Assembly (NCBI RefSeq): GCF_017829975.1
Contig: NZ_JAEEGA010000010.1
Span: 1 to 64,000 of the forward strand
DNA from: Vagococcus allomyrinae
GTDB lineage: Bacteria > Bacillota > Bacilli > Lactobacillales > Vagococcaceae
Direction of reading: 5' to 3'
Length of the DNA stretch: 64,000 nucleotides
A program made the translations under genes and the position numbers. Positions within the stretch are counted from its first letter, which is position 1. Each line of letters starts with the position of its first letter. Shown here piece by piece: positions 25,672-34,571 of the stretch. Below the pieces are notes generated by a model. The model had not been told where the DNA came from. It did not search any database and worked only from the letters and a program-made list of their open reading frames with translations.

Positions 25672-26529
25672 ATGATTAAATTAATTGCTGTCGATATGGA
25701 TGGCACCTTAGTAAACAGTCAGCACCAAATTTCAGAGACCAATGTGGCGGCGATTAAAGCCGCCCAGTCTCAAGGGATTGAGTTTATTATTACAACTGGC
25801 AGAAGCTATGAAGATGCAGCGCCACAGGTTGAAGCCGTTAATCTTGAATGTAACTACCTAGTGATGAATGGCAGTGAGCTTCGTAATTCTAAGGGAGAAA
25901 TTATCCAAAGTCTCTATTTGGAGCAAAAAGTAGTCAGTGAAATTGTCACTGAATTAGCCGATCTGGGACTCTTTATAGAGCTCTACACAACGGGGGGAAC
26001 ATTTTCGCCAAGCGATAGTGAAGTAAGTAAATGGGCAGTGGCCACAAAAATAAATAATTTTCATCCAGAAGTGTCATTAGAAGAAGGTTATGCTGAAGCG
26101 GAAAATCATTTTCTTTATCAAAATATTCGGCATATCTCATCCTTAAATGATATTTTTGAAAACGATTTTGAAGTAGGCAAAATTATTAGTTTTTCACCCA
26201 AAAAAGCGTTGCTGGCTAATTTGAGAAAAACTTTGCCACAGCGTTTTCCAGTCAATGTGACCGGATCCTTTGCAATCAATCTAGAAATTACCAATCCTTT
26301 GGGCGACAAAGGGGAGGCCTTAAAGCGATACGCCCAAAAGCAAGGCATTGACTTACAAGAAATCATGACCATCGGTGATAGTTATAATGATTTAGGAATG
26401 CTTAGTTCCGAATTCGGCTATCCAGTGGCCATGGGGAATGCCATTTCCGAAGTTAAAGCCCAAGCAAAGTATCTGACAGAATCAAATAATGCCGATGGAG
26501 TCGGCAAAGCAATCAACAGATTTATCTAG
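25672..26529 (+). CDS. Cof-type HAD phosphatase
   Basis: About 285 residues from the ATG preceded by TAGGTG. A GTG 9 bases earlier is possible. HAD motif I is DMDGTLVNS, motif II is TTGRSY, and the C-terminal motif is GDSYNDLGML, all of the Cof/YidA (C2 cap IIB) class that dephosphorylates sugar phosphates. Placed between the deglycosidases and a PTS, it may strip the phosphate the PTS adds, so that the glycoside can enter the 3-keto pathway. That role is inferred. Confidence 0.83.
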   Translation: MIKLIAVDMDGTLVNSQHQISETNVAAIKAAQSQGIEFIITTGRSYEDAAPQVEAVNLECNYLVMNGSELRNSKGEIIQSLYLEQKVVSEIVTELADLGLFIELYTTGGTFSPSDSEVSKWAVATKINNFHPEVSLEEGYAEAENHFLYQNIRHISSLNDIFENDFEVGKIISFSPKKALLANLRKTLPQRFPVNVTGSFAINLEITNPLGDKGEALKRYAQKQGIDLQEIMTIGDSYNDLGMLSSEFGYPVAMGNAISEVKAQAKYLTESNNADGVGKAINRFI

Positions 26530-26561
26530 CTTATTTGAAAAAACTTAAAGGGGATTATATT

Positions 26562-27893
26562 ATGAGTTTTATGGATAATATTGAAAAAATACAGTTAGTA
26601 GCCGAAAAAATTTCGGATAATCGTTATTTGAAAGCAGTCAGTAAAGGAATGGTAATGACTATTCCTGCCAGCATTACCGGTGCCATGTGTACCTTAATTG
26701 CCAATTTACCTTTTGAAGGCTACCAAACTTTCATTCAAGGAAATGGCTTAAAATCACTTTTATTACTACCAGGTATTTTTACTAGTAATATTATGGGATT
26801 AATTGTCGTCTACTTTATTGCTTACAATCTGTCTCGCTCTTTCAAAGTTGAGGGTGTTTTCCCAGGATTTTTAGCGATTGTTTCGTTTTTAATTTTGACA
26901 CCGCTAGCAACCATTGAACAACAAGTTCACGACACAGTTCGTCCAGTTGATTTTATTAGTTTTGATTACATTGGTTCAAAAGGAATGTTCGTCGGTATTT
27001 TAGTTGGGCTAGTTATCGCTCGTTTATACAGCTGGTTTATCAATAAAAATATAACGATTAAAATGCCCGCGTCAGTTCCGAGTTTTGTCTCTAAGTCATT
27101 TAGTTCGATTATACCGTTCTTTTGCTTAACGTTTTTAAGCGCTTTAGTCTCCTGGCTCTTTAAGTTAACTAGTTTTGGTAGCATTCATAATCTGGTCTAC
27201 AGTGTCTTACAAGTTCCAATTCAAAAAATCGGTGGTTCTGTTGGCGGTGTCATGGTCGCTTACGCTTTGATTGGATTATTCTGGTGGTTTGGGATCCACG
27301 GTAAAGCAATTATCTTTGGCGTTTATGCACCCATTCTCCAAACAATGACCATTGAAAACATGAATGCGGCAGCAGCAGGTACCACACCACCTAACTTGAT
27401 CGACTTTGGTTTTACCTCTGTCTTTTTAGAAATTGGTGGTGGCGGTTGCGTCCTTGGATTAGCAATCTGTTTCTTATTCTTTGCTAAGAGTGATCAGTAT
27501 AAAAATATTGGTCGAATTACTGGGATTCCAACATTCTTTGGAATTAATGAGCCAATCACCTTTGGTACCCCAGTGTGTTTAAATCCTCATTTCTTGATTC
27601 CAACTGTTATCACACCCTTAGTAACGGGGTTGATTGGTTATCTCTCGATTACGACCGGCTTAGTTCCGCGCATGATAGGAGCTCAGTTGCCAACTGGAAC
27701 GCCAACTTTTGTAAACGCAATTATTGCCGGTGGTTGGCGAGCACTTTTAGCTCAAATGGTCTGTGTGATTGTGGCAGTTGCGATTTACTTCCCGTTCTTT
27801 AAAATGGCGGATAATACAGAATATAAACGTGAGCAAGCAACACTTGAAGCAAGTGAAGAGGACTTTGCAGGCGTAGAATTGGGTGAAGGATAA
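26562..27893 (+). CDS. lactose/cellobiose-type PTS permease EIIC
   Basis: 443 residues from the ATG with AAAGGGG upstream. It is a polytopic EIIC of the Lac/Cel family with the characteristic start FMDNIEKIQLVAEKISDNRYL and the conserved loops WWFGIHGK and FFGINEPITFGTPV. It transports and phosphorylates a beta-glucoside-type substrate. Its EIIB overlaps by one base downstream and its EIIA is at 30025, so all components are in one operon. Substrate is inferred from neighbours to be a plant-type glycoside or its sugar. Confidence 0.9.
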   Translation: MSFMDNIEKIQLVAEKISDNRYLKAVSKGMVMTIPASITGAMCTLIANLPFEGYQTFIQGNGLKSLLLLPGIFTSNIMGLIVVYFIAYNLSRSFKVEGVFPGFLAIVSFLILTPLATIEQQVHDTVRPVDFISFDYIGSKGMFVGILVGLVIARLYSWFINKNITIKMPASVPSFVSKSFSSIIPFFCLTFLSALVSWLFKLTSFGSIHNLVYSVLQVPIQKIGGSVGGVMVAYALIGLFWWFGIHGKAIIFGVYAPILQTMTIENMNAAAAGTTPPNLIDFGFTSVFLEIGGGGCVLGLAICFLFFAKSDQYKNIGRITGIPTFFGINEPITFGTPVCLNPHFLIPTVITPLVTGLIGYLSITTGLVPRMIGAQLPTGTPTFVNAIIAGGWRALLAQMVCVIVAVAIYFPFFKMADNTEYKREQATLEASEEDFAGVELGEG

Positions 27894-28204
27894 TGAAGGA
27901 AATTAATATTTTATTAGTATGTAATGCTGGTATGAGTACGAGTCTTTTAATTGAAAAAATGGAAAAGGCTGGCGCCATACTTGGGGTTGAGACACATGTT
28001 GAGGCGCGGCCGGTCGACGATATTAAAAGTCATCTTGGAAATAAAGAGGTCATTTTATTGGGGCCCCAAGTTAGATTTAAAGAAAAACAAATTGTCGCTC
28101 TCGTTGAAGGAAAAATACCAGTCGCGGTAATTGATATGTCAGCATATGGCACAATGAATGGTGAAAAAGTGTTAAAACAAGCATTAGATTTAGTCAATAA
28201 CTAA
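27893..28204 (+). CDS. PTS cellobiose-type EIIB
   Basis: 103 residues with the phospho-cysteine at C10 in LLVCNAGMSTSLL, the P-loop-like signature of Lac/Cel EIIB. The start overlaps the EIIC stop by one base (TAATG), so translation is coupled. It accepts phosphate from EIIA (30025) and passes it to the sugar in EIIC. A terminator-like hairpin follows. Confidence 0.92.
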   Translation: MKEINILLVCNAGMSTSLLIEKMEKAGAILGVETHVEARPVDDIKSHLGNKEVILLGPQVRFKEKQIVALVEGKIPVAVIDMSAYGTMNGEKVLKQALDLVNN

Positions 28205-28210
28205 ACACTG

Positions 28211-28245
28211 AGAGGAAAGTGATCACACTTTTCCTCTCTGTTTTT
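28211..28245 (+). terminator. hairpin with T-run after EIIB
   Basis: AGAGGAAAGTG pairs with CACTTTTCCTCT (one bulged T) and is followed by TTTTT. It probably gives partial termination inside the operon, lowering expression of the ROK, HAD and EIIA genes relative to EIIB. Confidence 0.7.
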
Positions 28246-28266
28246 AAATCAAGGATAGGTGAAGAC

Positions 28267-29208
28267 ATGTTAAAGAAAATAATCGGCATTGACATTGGTG
28301 GCACAACCATAAAAATGGCAGTCATTGATTTTAGTGGTACTATTCTTTCGAAGTGGGAAATCGTCACAGAAACACTGAATCAAGGTGAGAGAATTCCAGA
28401 AAGTATTATTGAAAGTATTCACGGTGAGTTGAATAAGCAGGGGACTCCCCTTGAAGACATTATTGGCATCGGTGTCGGTGTGCCAGGCCCAGTCGCTAAG
28501 GGCGTAGTTCAGCGCGCCGTCAATCTGGGGTGGGAAACTATGCCTTTAAAAAGTCGACTTGAAAGTGGCTTAAATATTCCCGTTGTTTTATTAAATGATG
28601 CAAACGCGGCCGCTTTAGGTGAGTTGTGGCAAGGCTCAATCAAAAGTGTAACGAATTTAGTTTTTGTTACCCTAGGAACGGGTGTTGGTGGCGGCATTAT
28701 CATTGACGGAAAAATAATTAATGGGGCTCACTCTTCAGGTGGTGAGATTGGCCATATTCCTGTAGTGGCATCAACTGAACGAATTTGTGGTTGTGGTAAT
28801 ACAAATTGTCTCGAGTCTTATGCCTCGGCGGCTGGGATGATTACGACAATCAATGAACTGATTCGTAATCCTAAAGAACGTGTTACGAACGCCGAGGAAA
28901 TATTTAGTTTATTAAGTAGTGGAAATAGTGAAGCCCAAAAAACAGTTGCTCTGACAATCGATTACTTGGCCCGGGCTTTAGCTGGAATTATTAATACAGT
29001 TGACCCAGAAGAAATAGTCATCGGTGGTGGTGTCTCCGCTGCAGGCTCAGCATTACTAGATCCTTTAAGAGAAAAATTAAAGCAATACGTGTTCCCGCAA
29101 ATTCGAGAAGGATTAACTCTTCGTCAAGCAAGTTTAGGAAATGATGCGGGCGTTCTAGGAGCAGCCTATGAAAGCTTGCAACTTTATCAAGCTGAGGAAA
29201 AATGGTGA
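28267..29208 (+). CDS. ROK-family sugar kinase
   Basis: 313 residues from MLKKIIGID. The ATP-binding motif is IDIGGTTIKMAV, the sugar/catalytic region is LLNDANAAALGE, and the ROK zinc motif is CGCGNTNCLESYA. It most likely phosphorylates glucose or a related hexose freed by the deglycosidases. The longer frame opening at 28219 would start inside the terminator hairpin and is rejected. The stop overlaps the next ATG. Confidence 0.87.
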   Translation: MLKKIIGIDIGGTTIKMAVIDFSGTILSKWEIVTETLNQGERIPESIIESIHGELNKQGTPLEDIIGIGVGVPGPVAKGVVQRAVNLGWETMPLKSRLESGLNIPVVLLNDANAAALGELWQGSIKSVTNLVFVTLGTGVGGGIIIDGKIINGAHSSGGEIGHIPVVASTERICGCGNTNCLESYASAAGMITTINELIRNPKERVTNAEEIFSLLSSGNSEAQKTVALTIDYLARALAGIINTVDPEEIVIGGGVSAAGSALLDPLREKLKQYVFPQIREGLTLRQASLGNDAGVLGAAYESLQLYQAEEKW

Positions 29209-30011
29209 TCCGTCTAGTTGCCCTTGACCTTGATGGAACAGTATTAAATAGTCAGGGCGAAATCAGTCAAAACACGGTCAAGGCGATTGACTCATTAATT
29301 CGCAAAGGGATCAAAATTGTGATCTGTACTGGTCGGCCTGCTTATAGTTTAAGACCGATCTTAACTCGTTTAAATTTAGTTGATGACGAGACGCTTTTGG
29401 TGAGCTTTAATGGGGCACTGGTGAGTTATCCTTATCAACAGGAAATAATTTTTGAAGAGTTTTTTTCCCCGTTGGAAATAGCAGACTTAATAAGTATCTG
29501 TACTGAAAATGACATTCCGTATCACCTTCAAACAAATGATGGGATGTACACTTTGACCAAAGAGATTCATCCTGCTACTTTCTATGATAGTCAGTTAAAT
29601 GAAACAGAAGTAAAAAAATGCACCCTAGCTGATTTGAAAAAAATAAACGTTTATAAGTTGATGCTTGTCGGCACTACCGCTGAATTAAGTGATAACGTCA
29701 AGCGTTTACCGGCAACGGTTTTTGCTGACTATCAGGGAATGCGGAGCCTTGCATGTTTCTTTGATATTTTACCTAAAAGAGCCAATAAGGGTCAAGGGTT
29801 AAAAAGAGCAGCGGACAAACTTAGGATTCCAGCAAGTGATATTCTCGCGATTGGGGATAATGAGAACGATTTGAGTATGTTTGAATTTGCTGGTCAAAGT
29901 GTGGCAATGGGAAATGCAGCAACTAACATTCAAGAAGCAGCCGATTTTATCACTAGTGGCAATGATGCTGAAGGTGTCGTGACTGCCTTAAAACATTTTA
30001 ATTTAATTTGA
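29202..30011 (+). CDS. Cof-type HAD phosphatase, second copy
   Basis: 269 residues. The motifs are LDLDGTVLNS, CTGRPAYSL, then GDNENDLSMFEFA near the C-terminus, all Cof class. It overlaps the ROK gene by 7 bases. It is a second sugar-phosphate phosphatase in the locus. The pair may act on different phosphorylated intermediates. Confidence 0.84.
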   Translation: MVIRLVALDLDGTVLNSQGEISQNTVKAIDSLIRKGIKIVICTGRPAYSLRPILTRLNLVDDETLLVSFNGALVSYPYQQEIIFEEFFSPLEIADLISICTENDIPYHLQTNDGMYTLTKEIHPATFYDSQLNETEVKKCTLADLKKINVYKLMLVGTTAELSDNVKRLPATVFADYQGMRSLACFFDILPKRANKGQGLKRAADKLRIPASDILAIGDNENDLSMFEFAGQSVAMGNAATNIQEAADFITSGNDAEGVVTALKHFNLI

Positions 30012-30024
30012 AAGGAATTTAGCA

Positions 30025-30342
30025 ATGGATAATCAAGAACAATTAGAAGCCATCATGGGGTTAATAATTTATGCAGGAAATGCTAAAAGTGATGGCATGG
30101 AAGCTATTGAAGCGGCGAAAGCAGGGGATTTTGCTTTAGCTCAACAGAAAATAGCAGCGGCTGAAAAATCAATAGTCGAAGCTCATCATGCGCAAACAGA
30201 GATGCTAACTAAAGAAGCACAAGGCAATAAAATCGAAGTGACTTTGCTGACGATTCATAGTCAAGATCATTTGATGACCGCAATGAGTTTTTTAGATATC
30301 GCTAGAGAAATCATTAGCTTACATGAGCGAATCTCTAGTTAA
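30025..30342 (+). CDS. PTS lactose/cellobiose-type EIIA
   Basis: 105 residues, all-helical EIIA of the Lac/Cel family (LEAIMGLIIYAGNAKSDGM; HSQDHLMTAM with H78 and H82, one of which is the phosphorylated histidine). It completes the IIC-IIB-IIA set, though it is separated from IIBC by the ROK and HAD genes. GAAAGGA lies upstream. Confidence 0.9.
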   Translation: MDNQEQLEAIMGLIIYAGNAKSDGMEAIEAAKAGDFALAQQKIAAAEKSIVEAHHAQTEMLTKEAQGNKIEVTLLTIHSQDHLMTAMSFLDIAREIISLHERISS

Positions 30343-30387
30343 GGAGATCCAATTTGGATTGATATATTTTAGAAACGGAGAAGCATT

Positions 30388-31806
30388 ATGCAAGAAGAAA
30401 GAATTTCCCCCAAAGTGATCGGAGCAATCGTTTCGACGGGTATTTTATCCTTTTGTGGTGTACTAGCAGAAACGGCTATGAATGTGACATTTCCAATTTT
30501 GAACACCGAGTTTGGTGTCAATACCGTCACAGTTCAATGGCTAACGACGATTTATTTACTCGTCTTGGCAATTATCGTGCCGATCTCAGGTTTTTTGAAG
30601 CGAACGTTTAAAAACAAACAATTATTTATTGTTGGGATTAGTTTATTTACTTTTGGTGTCTGTTTAGATGCTGTTGCCCCGACATTTTCTTTGTTATTAC
30701 TTGGGCGAGTCATTCAAGGAATAGGAACAGGAATTGGTTTACCTTTGATGTTTAATATTATTTTAGAACAAGTTCCAGCAAAAAAAATCGGCATGATGAT
30801 GGGCGTAGGAACGATGATTCCAGCCATTGCCCCAGCGATTGGTCCGACTTTCGGTGGATTAATTGCGACGAGTCTTGGATGGCGCTACATCTTCATCTTG
30901 CTCATTCCAATATTGATTGTCGCATTTATCGTGGGCATTTTGACGATTGAACAAAAACAAGCCTTAGAATCCACCAGTTTTGATATCATTAGTTTAGCGG
31001 CAATTTCTGGATTGTTCGGTGGAACCATTTTTGGTTTTAGTAATATGGGGAGTCAGCCATTTTTAAGTTTCCCTGTTCTAGGTGCGTTTATTTTAGGTAT
31101 CTTGGGATTAATTATTTTAGTCCTTCGATCACAAAAAATATCTAGTCCCTTATTAAAATTAAAGTTACTAGAAAATAAAGTTTATCGTGCCCATGTCATC
31201 TGTTTTTTCATTTTACAACTAGTTTTGATGGGCTTAGTGTTTATTTTGCCAAACTACATTCAACTTGTGAATGGTAGTTCAGCCCAAGTATCTGGTTTAA
31301 TTGTTTTGCCTGGGGCCAGTTTAGGCGCTTTGTTCACCCCATTAGGTGGCAAAATTATGGACCGATTCGGGGCGAAAAAACCAATTTTATTAGGAAGTTT
31401 GTTTATTTTAATGTCGTTACTGTTATTTACATTTCTAAGTCAATCACTTAGTAATCTACTAATCGGTATCCTTTATTTTGTTTTTACCTTAGGTGTTGGT
31501 TTTTCCTTTGGGAATTTGATGACAAATGGATTACGTCAATTACCTCAAAGGGAACAGGCCGATGGAAACGCGATTATTATGACATTTCAACAATTTGCGG
31601 GAGCGTCTGGGACGTCGATTATTGCGGCGATTATCTCTCAAAGTCAAGGTAACGAAAGATTAAGTTTGGCTCAGACAACTGCTACAGGTGCCTATTATGG
31701 TTTTATTTTTTTAGTTGCTCTATTTTTAGTTCAAGTCATTATCCTAGTGAAAACATTCGGTATGAACGTTAAACCCAAAGTTGAAGAAGCTGTCATAAAT
31801 GATTAA
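30388..31806 (+). CDS. MFS transporter, DHA2/EmrB-like
   Basis: 472 residues with 12-14 predicted TM helices. Motif A/C-like segments are WLTTIYLLVLAIIVPISGF, LGRVIQGIGTGIGLPL and GPTFGGLIATSLGWRYIF, typical of the DHA2 drug/solute exporter group. Directly after the catabolic operon, it may export the aglycone (often an antimicrobial flavonoid) released by deglycosylation. That link is inferred from position. CGGAGAAG lies upstream. Confidence 0.86.
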   Translation: MQEERISPKVIGAIVSTGILSFCGVLAETAMNVTFPILNTEFGVNTVTVQWLTTIYLLVLAIIVPISGFLKRTFKNKQLFIVGISLFTFGVCLDAVAPTFSLLLLGRVIQGIGTGIGLPLMFNIILEQVPAKKIGMMMGVGTMIPAIAPAIGPTFGGLIATSLGWRYIFILLIPILIVAFIVGILTIEQKQALESTSFDIISLAAISGLFGGTIFGFSNMGSQPFLSFPVLGAFILGILGLIILVLRSQKISSPLLKLKLLENKVYRAHVICFFILQLVLMGLVFILPNYIQLVNGSSAQVSGLIVLPGASLGALFTPLGGKIMDRFGAKKPILLGSLFILMSLLLFTFLSQSLSNLLIGILYFVFTLGVGFSFGNLMTNGLRQLPQREQADGNAIIMTFQQFAGASGTSIIAAIISQSQGNERLSLAQTTATGAYYGFIFLVALFLVQVIILVKTFGMNVKPKVEEAVIND

Positions 31807-31809
31807 AAG

Positions 31810-32354
31810 AAGGGGCTCTTGGTCATCTTTTCGATGCTCTGTGCGCTGATGAGTCCACAGTTCGTACCTAAAGTCATCATAGTAAGTTTGGATTATAGAG
31901 GGATTATCAGAGAATTAAGAGGAGCGATTCAGGTGTCATAACTTGGATCGTTTTTTGTTGTCTATAAAAAAGCTCATTGATAACTCCCAGCCAAGGCTTC
32001 GCCTTTTCCTATATAGCTCCTACTAAATAATGACGATCAATCGTTAAACTTCCAGCTAAAAAGAAGCTGAAAGTACCACCCTCTGCTCGTCATTATGTTG
32101 ATAATCCAATGGAACTATATGTTCGGATTATTTTACGAGATGTATATATATGAAAATAATTAATTTAGATTGTTTTATATGGTACAATTTGCAAAACGAA
32201 ATTAATGTCAGAGGACTCGATAAACTAGAGGGGCAACCTTTATAAATCAATACCTGACGGAATTAAACAGGTTCATCTTAAACTGATTTCTTGTATACAA
32301 ATGGATCGTTTTTCGATATTATTAAAATACTACAATTAAAAAGGGAGATCGATA
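31810..32354. other. intergenic interval with structured repeats
   Basis: No convincing gene. The interval holds a weak hairpin/T-run near 31921-31957, a 27-bp motif shared with 49451 (31988-32014) and one copy of a 122-bp structured repeat (32021-32142). The rest is AT-rich with many stops in every frame. Confidence 0.6.
32021..32142 (+). repeat. interspersed structured repeat R1, copy 1
   Basis: About 122 bp, closely matching 45260-45383 in the same orientation. The sequence folds well on paper. AATGACGA pairs with TCGTCATT around an inner AGCT/AGCT hairpin, and AATCC pairs with GGATT around GAAC/GTTC. It could be a small RNA, a MITE-like unit or an attenuator. Confidence 0.7.
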
Positions 32355-32435
32355 ATGACAATATCAAGTGACTTGGGGACAGCTTATGGAAACAATCATT
32401 ACACCCTAGAGGAATTTAAAAATCTTATGAAATAA
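32355..32435 (+). pseudogene. 26-codon tail of a lost toxin or other gene
   Basis: A short frame starts MTISSDLGTAYGN and ends HYTLEEFKNLMK, with AAGGGAGA upstream, 9 bases before the start of the next ORF. C-terminal fragments just ahead of an immunity-like gene are common in polymorphic toxin loci. I read it as a displaced toxin tail, though a genuine small peptide is possible. Confidence 0.4.
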
Positions 32436-32444
32436 GGTGAAAAA

Positions 32445-32948
32445 ATGTTTGAAATAAATTTTAAGATAGTTGAGACTGAGGAATCAGAGGCGTTTATTGG
32501 AGAATATGGATATTTTAGTTTTACTATTGATAATGAAAATTACGGAATGATCATTGAAGAAGAAATAGAGGATTTTTCTGTCTCTTTGTATGATTGGTTT
32601 TTTAGCTATTTAAAGTCCTTAGAGATTTTAGAAACAGAAAACTATGTTTTAATTAATGATATTGAATCATTTAACGTATGGATTGAGATGTGTAGAGATA
32701 AGGAAATTGTATCTGTTAGTAAAGTTTCGAGAGATAAAGTGGAGCAAGGAGGATGGGTGCGTAGAGAAAAGCTTTCTGATGTAGACTATAAATTTTGGAA
32801 AGACAAAAAAGTGTTGTTTTCAGATTTTAGAACAGAGATTTTAGAAAAATCGGCGGTGTATTTAGCAGACCTGATCAAATTGAATTCTCTAGAGAATAAT
32901 AAAGTTCTTGAATTAAATGATTTAGTCACAAAATTGAAAGCAAACTAA
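32445..32948 (+). CDS. hypothetical acidic protein, possible immunity protein
   Basis: 167 residues, cytosolic and strongly acidic (MIIEEEIEDFSVSLYDWFF, then a Lys/Glu-rich C-terminus). There is no recognised domain. Size, charge and location directly after a toxin-like tail and in front of a complete toxin/immunity pair (33687-35121) fit an orphan immunity protein. AAGGTG lies upstream. Confidence 0.55.
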   Translation: MFEINFKIVETEESEAFIGEYGYFSFTIDNENYGMIIEEEIEDFSVSLYDWFFSYLKSLEILETENYVLINDIESFNVWIEMCRDKEIVSVSKVSRDKVEQGGWVRREKLSDVDYKFWKDKKVLFSDFRTEILEKSAVYLADLIKLNSLENNKVLELNDLVTKLKAN

Positions 32949-33600
32949 AGTGGCACTCTACCAATTGAAATAATTTGTTTTTGGTCTGTGCCCACTATTT
33001 TTTGGAGTTGAGGATGAGAAGCTGATAAGAGAGACCTGCAAATCATTAAGGAAAAAAGATATAATAAAAGGCGATGGTCATGCAAGAAAAATGGAGAAAC
33101 GTCAATCTAAAAAAAATAAGCTGAAATGTAGTACGCCAATTGAGTCAGTTCTGATTTAGGTGGTAGAGACTTAGAAAGTAACGGTGTTAATTGAATTTTT
33201 ATTTTGTATGGAAACATGAATTCAACATGGTAAGATGTCTGCCATGATGAAATTAGTTTGTCAGACTCCAGATAATTCAGGAGGTCGTGATCTTAATGTT
33301 AAAGCCAGTATAGTACTTCAAAAGTACTATACTCAAAATAATGACGAAGAATACGTAAGAAAATCAAATGTTGCCTATTCATTACTGAAAAAAGACGACT
33401 GATTTTGAGAGAAGAGTTTTGCTTCATTTATCGAGTCCGGAATCATATATTTATTCGTAATCCCCCCCATTCGTTACTAGTTATATTATAGTTAATAATC
33501 AACTAGATAAACTTACAAAGGTGAAATAAAAGTCTCGTTGACATTGTCTTATTTGCGTAGTTACAGCGAATTTCGTTAAAAGGTACATTTTGCAAATATG
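32949..33600. other. degenerate interval with repeat R2 copy 1
   Basis: I see no intact gene. A 66-bp repeat (33320-33385) is shared with 44504-44569, and the stretch near 33237 (GATGAAATTAGTTTGT) also resembles 42529. It appears to be eroded mobile-element sequence. Confidence 0.55.
33320..33385 (+). repeat. interspersed repeat R2, copy 1
   Basis: It begins AAAAGTACTATACTCAAAAT and matches 44504-44569 with few differences. With R1 it forms a pair of repeats bracketing the toxin, bacteriocin and conjugation-remnant zone. Confidence 0.65.
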
Positions 33601-33646
33601 ACAACAATGTAATGTTATAAAAACCGGTTACATTGTTGTTTATAAT
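33601..33646 (+). promoter_or_regulatory. promoter with 12-bp inverted-repeat operator
   Basis: ACAACAATGTAA (33601-33612) and TTACATTGTTGT (33628-33639) are exact inverted repeats. They abut a TATAAT box at 33641-33646, ahead of the toxin gene. The layout fits repression by a dimeric regulator. Confidence 0.5.
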
Positions 33647-33686
33647 ATGTAATAATTATCGTATTAAACGATAAGGAGTGAAATGT

Positions 33687-34571
33687 ATGAAAAAAGTATT
33701 GATAGGGTTTGTAACACTTTCTATGTTGGCAGCAACAATAGTTCCATCTAGCATTATAGCTTATGCATCAGAAGCAGAGTTTGTGTCGGGGGCTACGGAG
33801 GTACAGGCCATAAATGATGAAGATCCTGATTGGGTCACAGAAATCATTACTGAAGATCAAATTAATCAAGAAGATAGTCAACTAACCGAGCTTGAAAAGG
33901 AAGCAGTAACTATGAGCGAAGATCAGGTTGAAGACATCTTAATAGAGGAAACACAAGGGGATTCCAATGTAACGTTCTCAGATGAAGGGGTAACAATTGA
34001 TGGTGTTTTTTATACCCCAGAAGAATTTGATAAAGTACTTGAAACTATGGAGGATCCAGAACAACTAAACATCGATTTGACTGAAGTTCCGGCTACTCAA
34101 TCAAGAGCCTTTGCTATTCCTATGACCTACTGGGCTACTTCATATCTTTATGCAGTTCCTGGAGTGGGTCAAGCTGCACTTATGGTTACTGGAGGCATAA
34201 TTTTTGCAGGAGCAATTGTTTATAGCGGGCACTGGGCTTATGGTAAAATAAGAACACATATAAATAGCCGACCAAAACCAAAATCAACAACATCAGTAAA
34301 ATACACAAAAAAAGTTACAGTCACTAAAACTAAATATATCTCTTACACTTACGGTATTCCGGAACGTTTACTTGATGGTGCCGGTAATGTAAAATTGAAA
34401 GATTTTACACAAAAAGTACCTGGGAAAACAGTTAAATATAGAAATCCAAAGACAGGTTGGGTAATAGAAAAAGATACGGCTGGCCACGCTGGGAAAAAAT
34501 GGAAAGTTAAGGATAAGGGGAACAATAGAAAGGCGTCTACAGATGGAAACGGAAAAATTATATCAAAATAG
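33687..34571 (+). CDS. secreted polymorphic toxin (SAR2788-like)
   Basis: 294 residues from the ATG with AAGGAG upstream. The signal peptide is about 1-27 (ends AYA-S). An acidic propeptide-like region (30-130) leads to a hydrophobic segment (about 145-180; YLYAVPGVGQAALMVTGG) and a basic C-terminal domain (RNPKTGWVIEKDTAGHAG, KWKVKDKGNNRKASTDGNGK). That ending resembles small nuclease-type polymorphic toxin tips, and the whole resembles proteins annotated as the SAR2788 family of putative toxins. The stop lies 29 bases inside the next gene, which is the expected immunity partner. Confidence 0.62.
   Translation: MKKVLIGFVTLSMLAATIVPSSIIAYASEAEFVSGATEVQAINDEDPDWVTEIITEDQINQEDSQLTELEKEAVTMSEDQVEDILIEETQGDSNVTFSDEGVTIDGVFYTPEEFDKVLETMEDPEQLNIDLTEVPATQSRAFAIPMTYWATSYLYAVPGVGQAALMVTGGIIFAGAIVYSGHWAYGKIRTHINSRPKPKSTTSVKYTKKVTVTKTKYISYTYGIPERLLDGAGNVKLKDFTQKVPGKTVKYRNPKTGWVIEKDTAGHAGKKWKVKDKGNNRKASTDGNGKIISK

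Noticed and set aside
31840-31880. CTGATGAG reminiscent of a hammerhead ribozyme core
   Set aside because: There is no GAAA after a stem II and no paired flanking arms, so the short match is chance.
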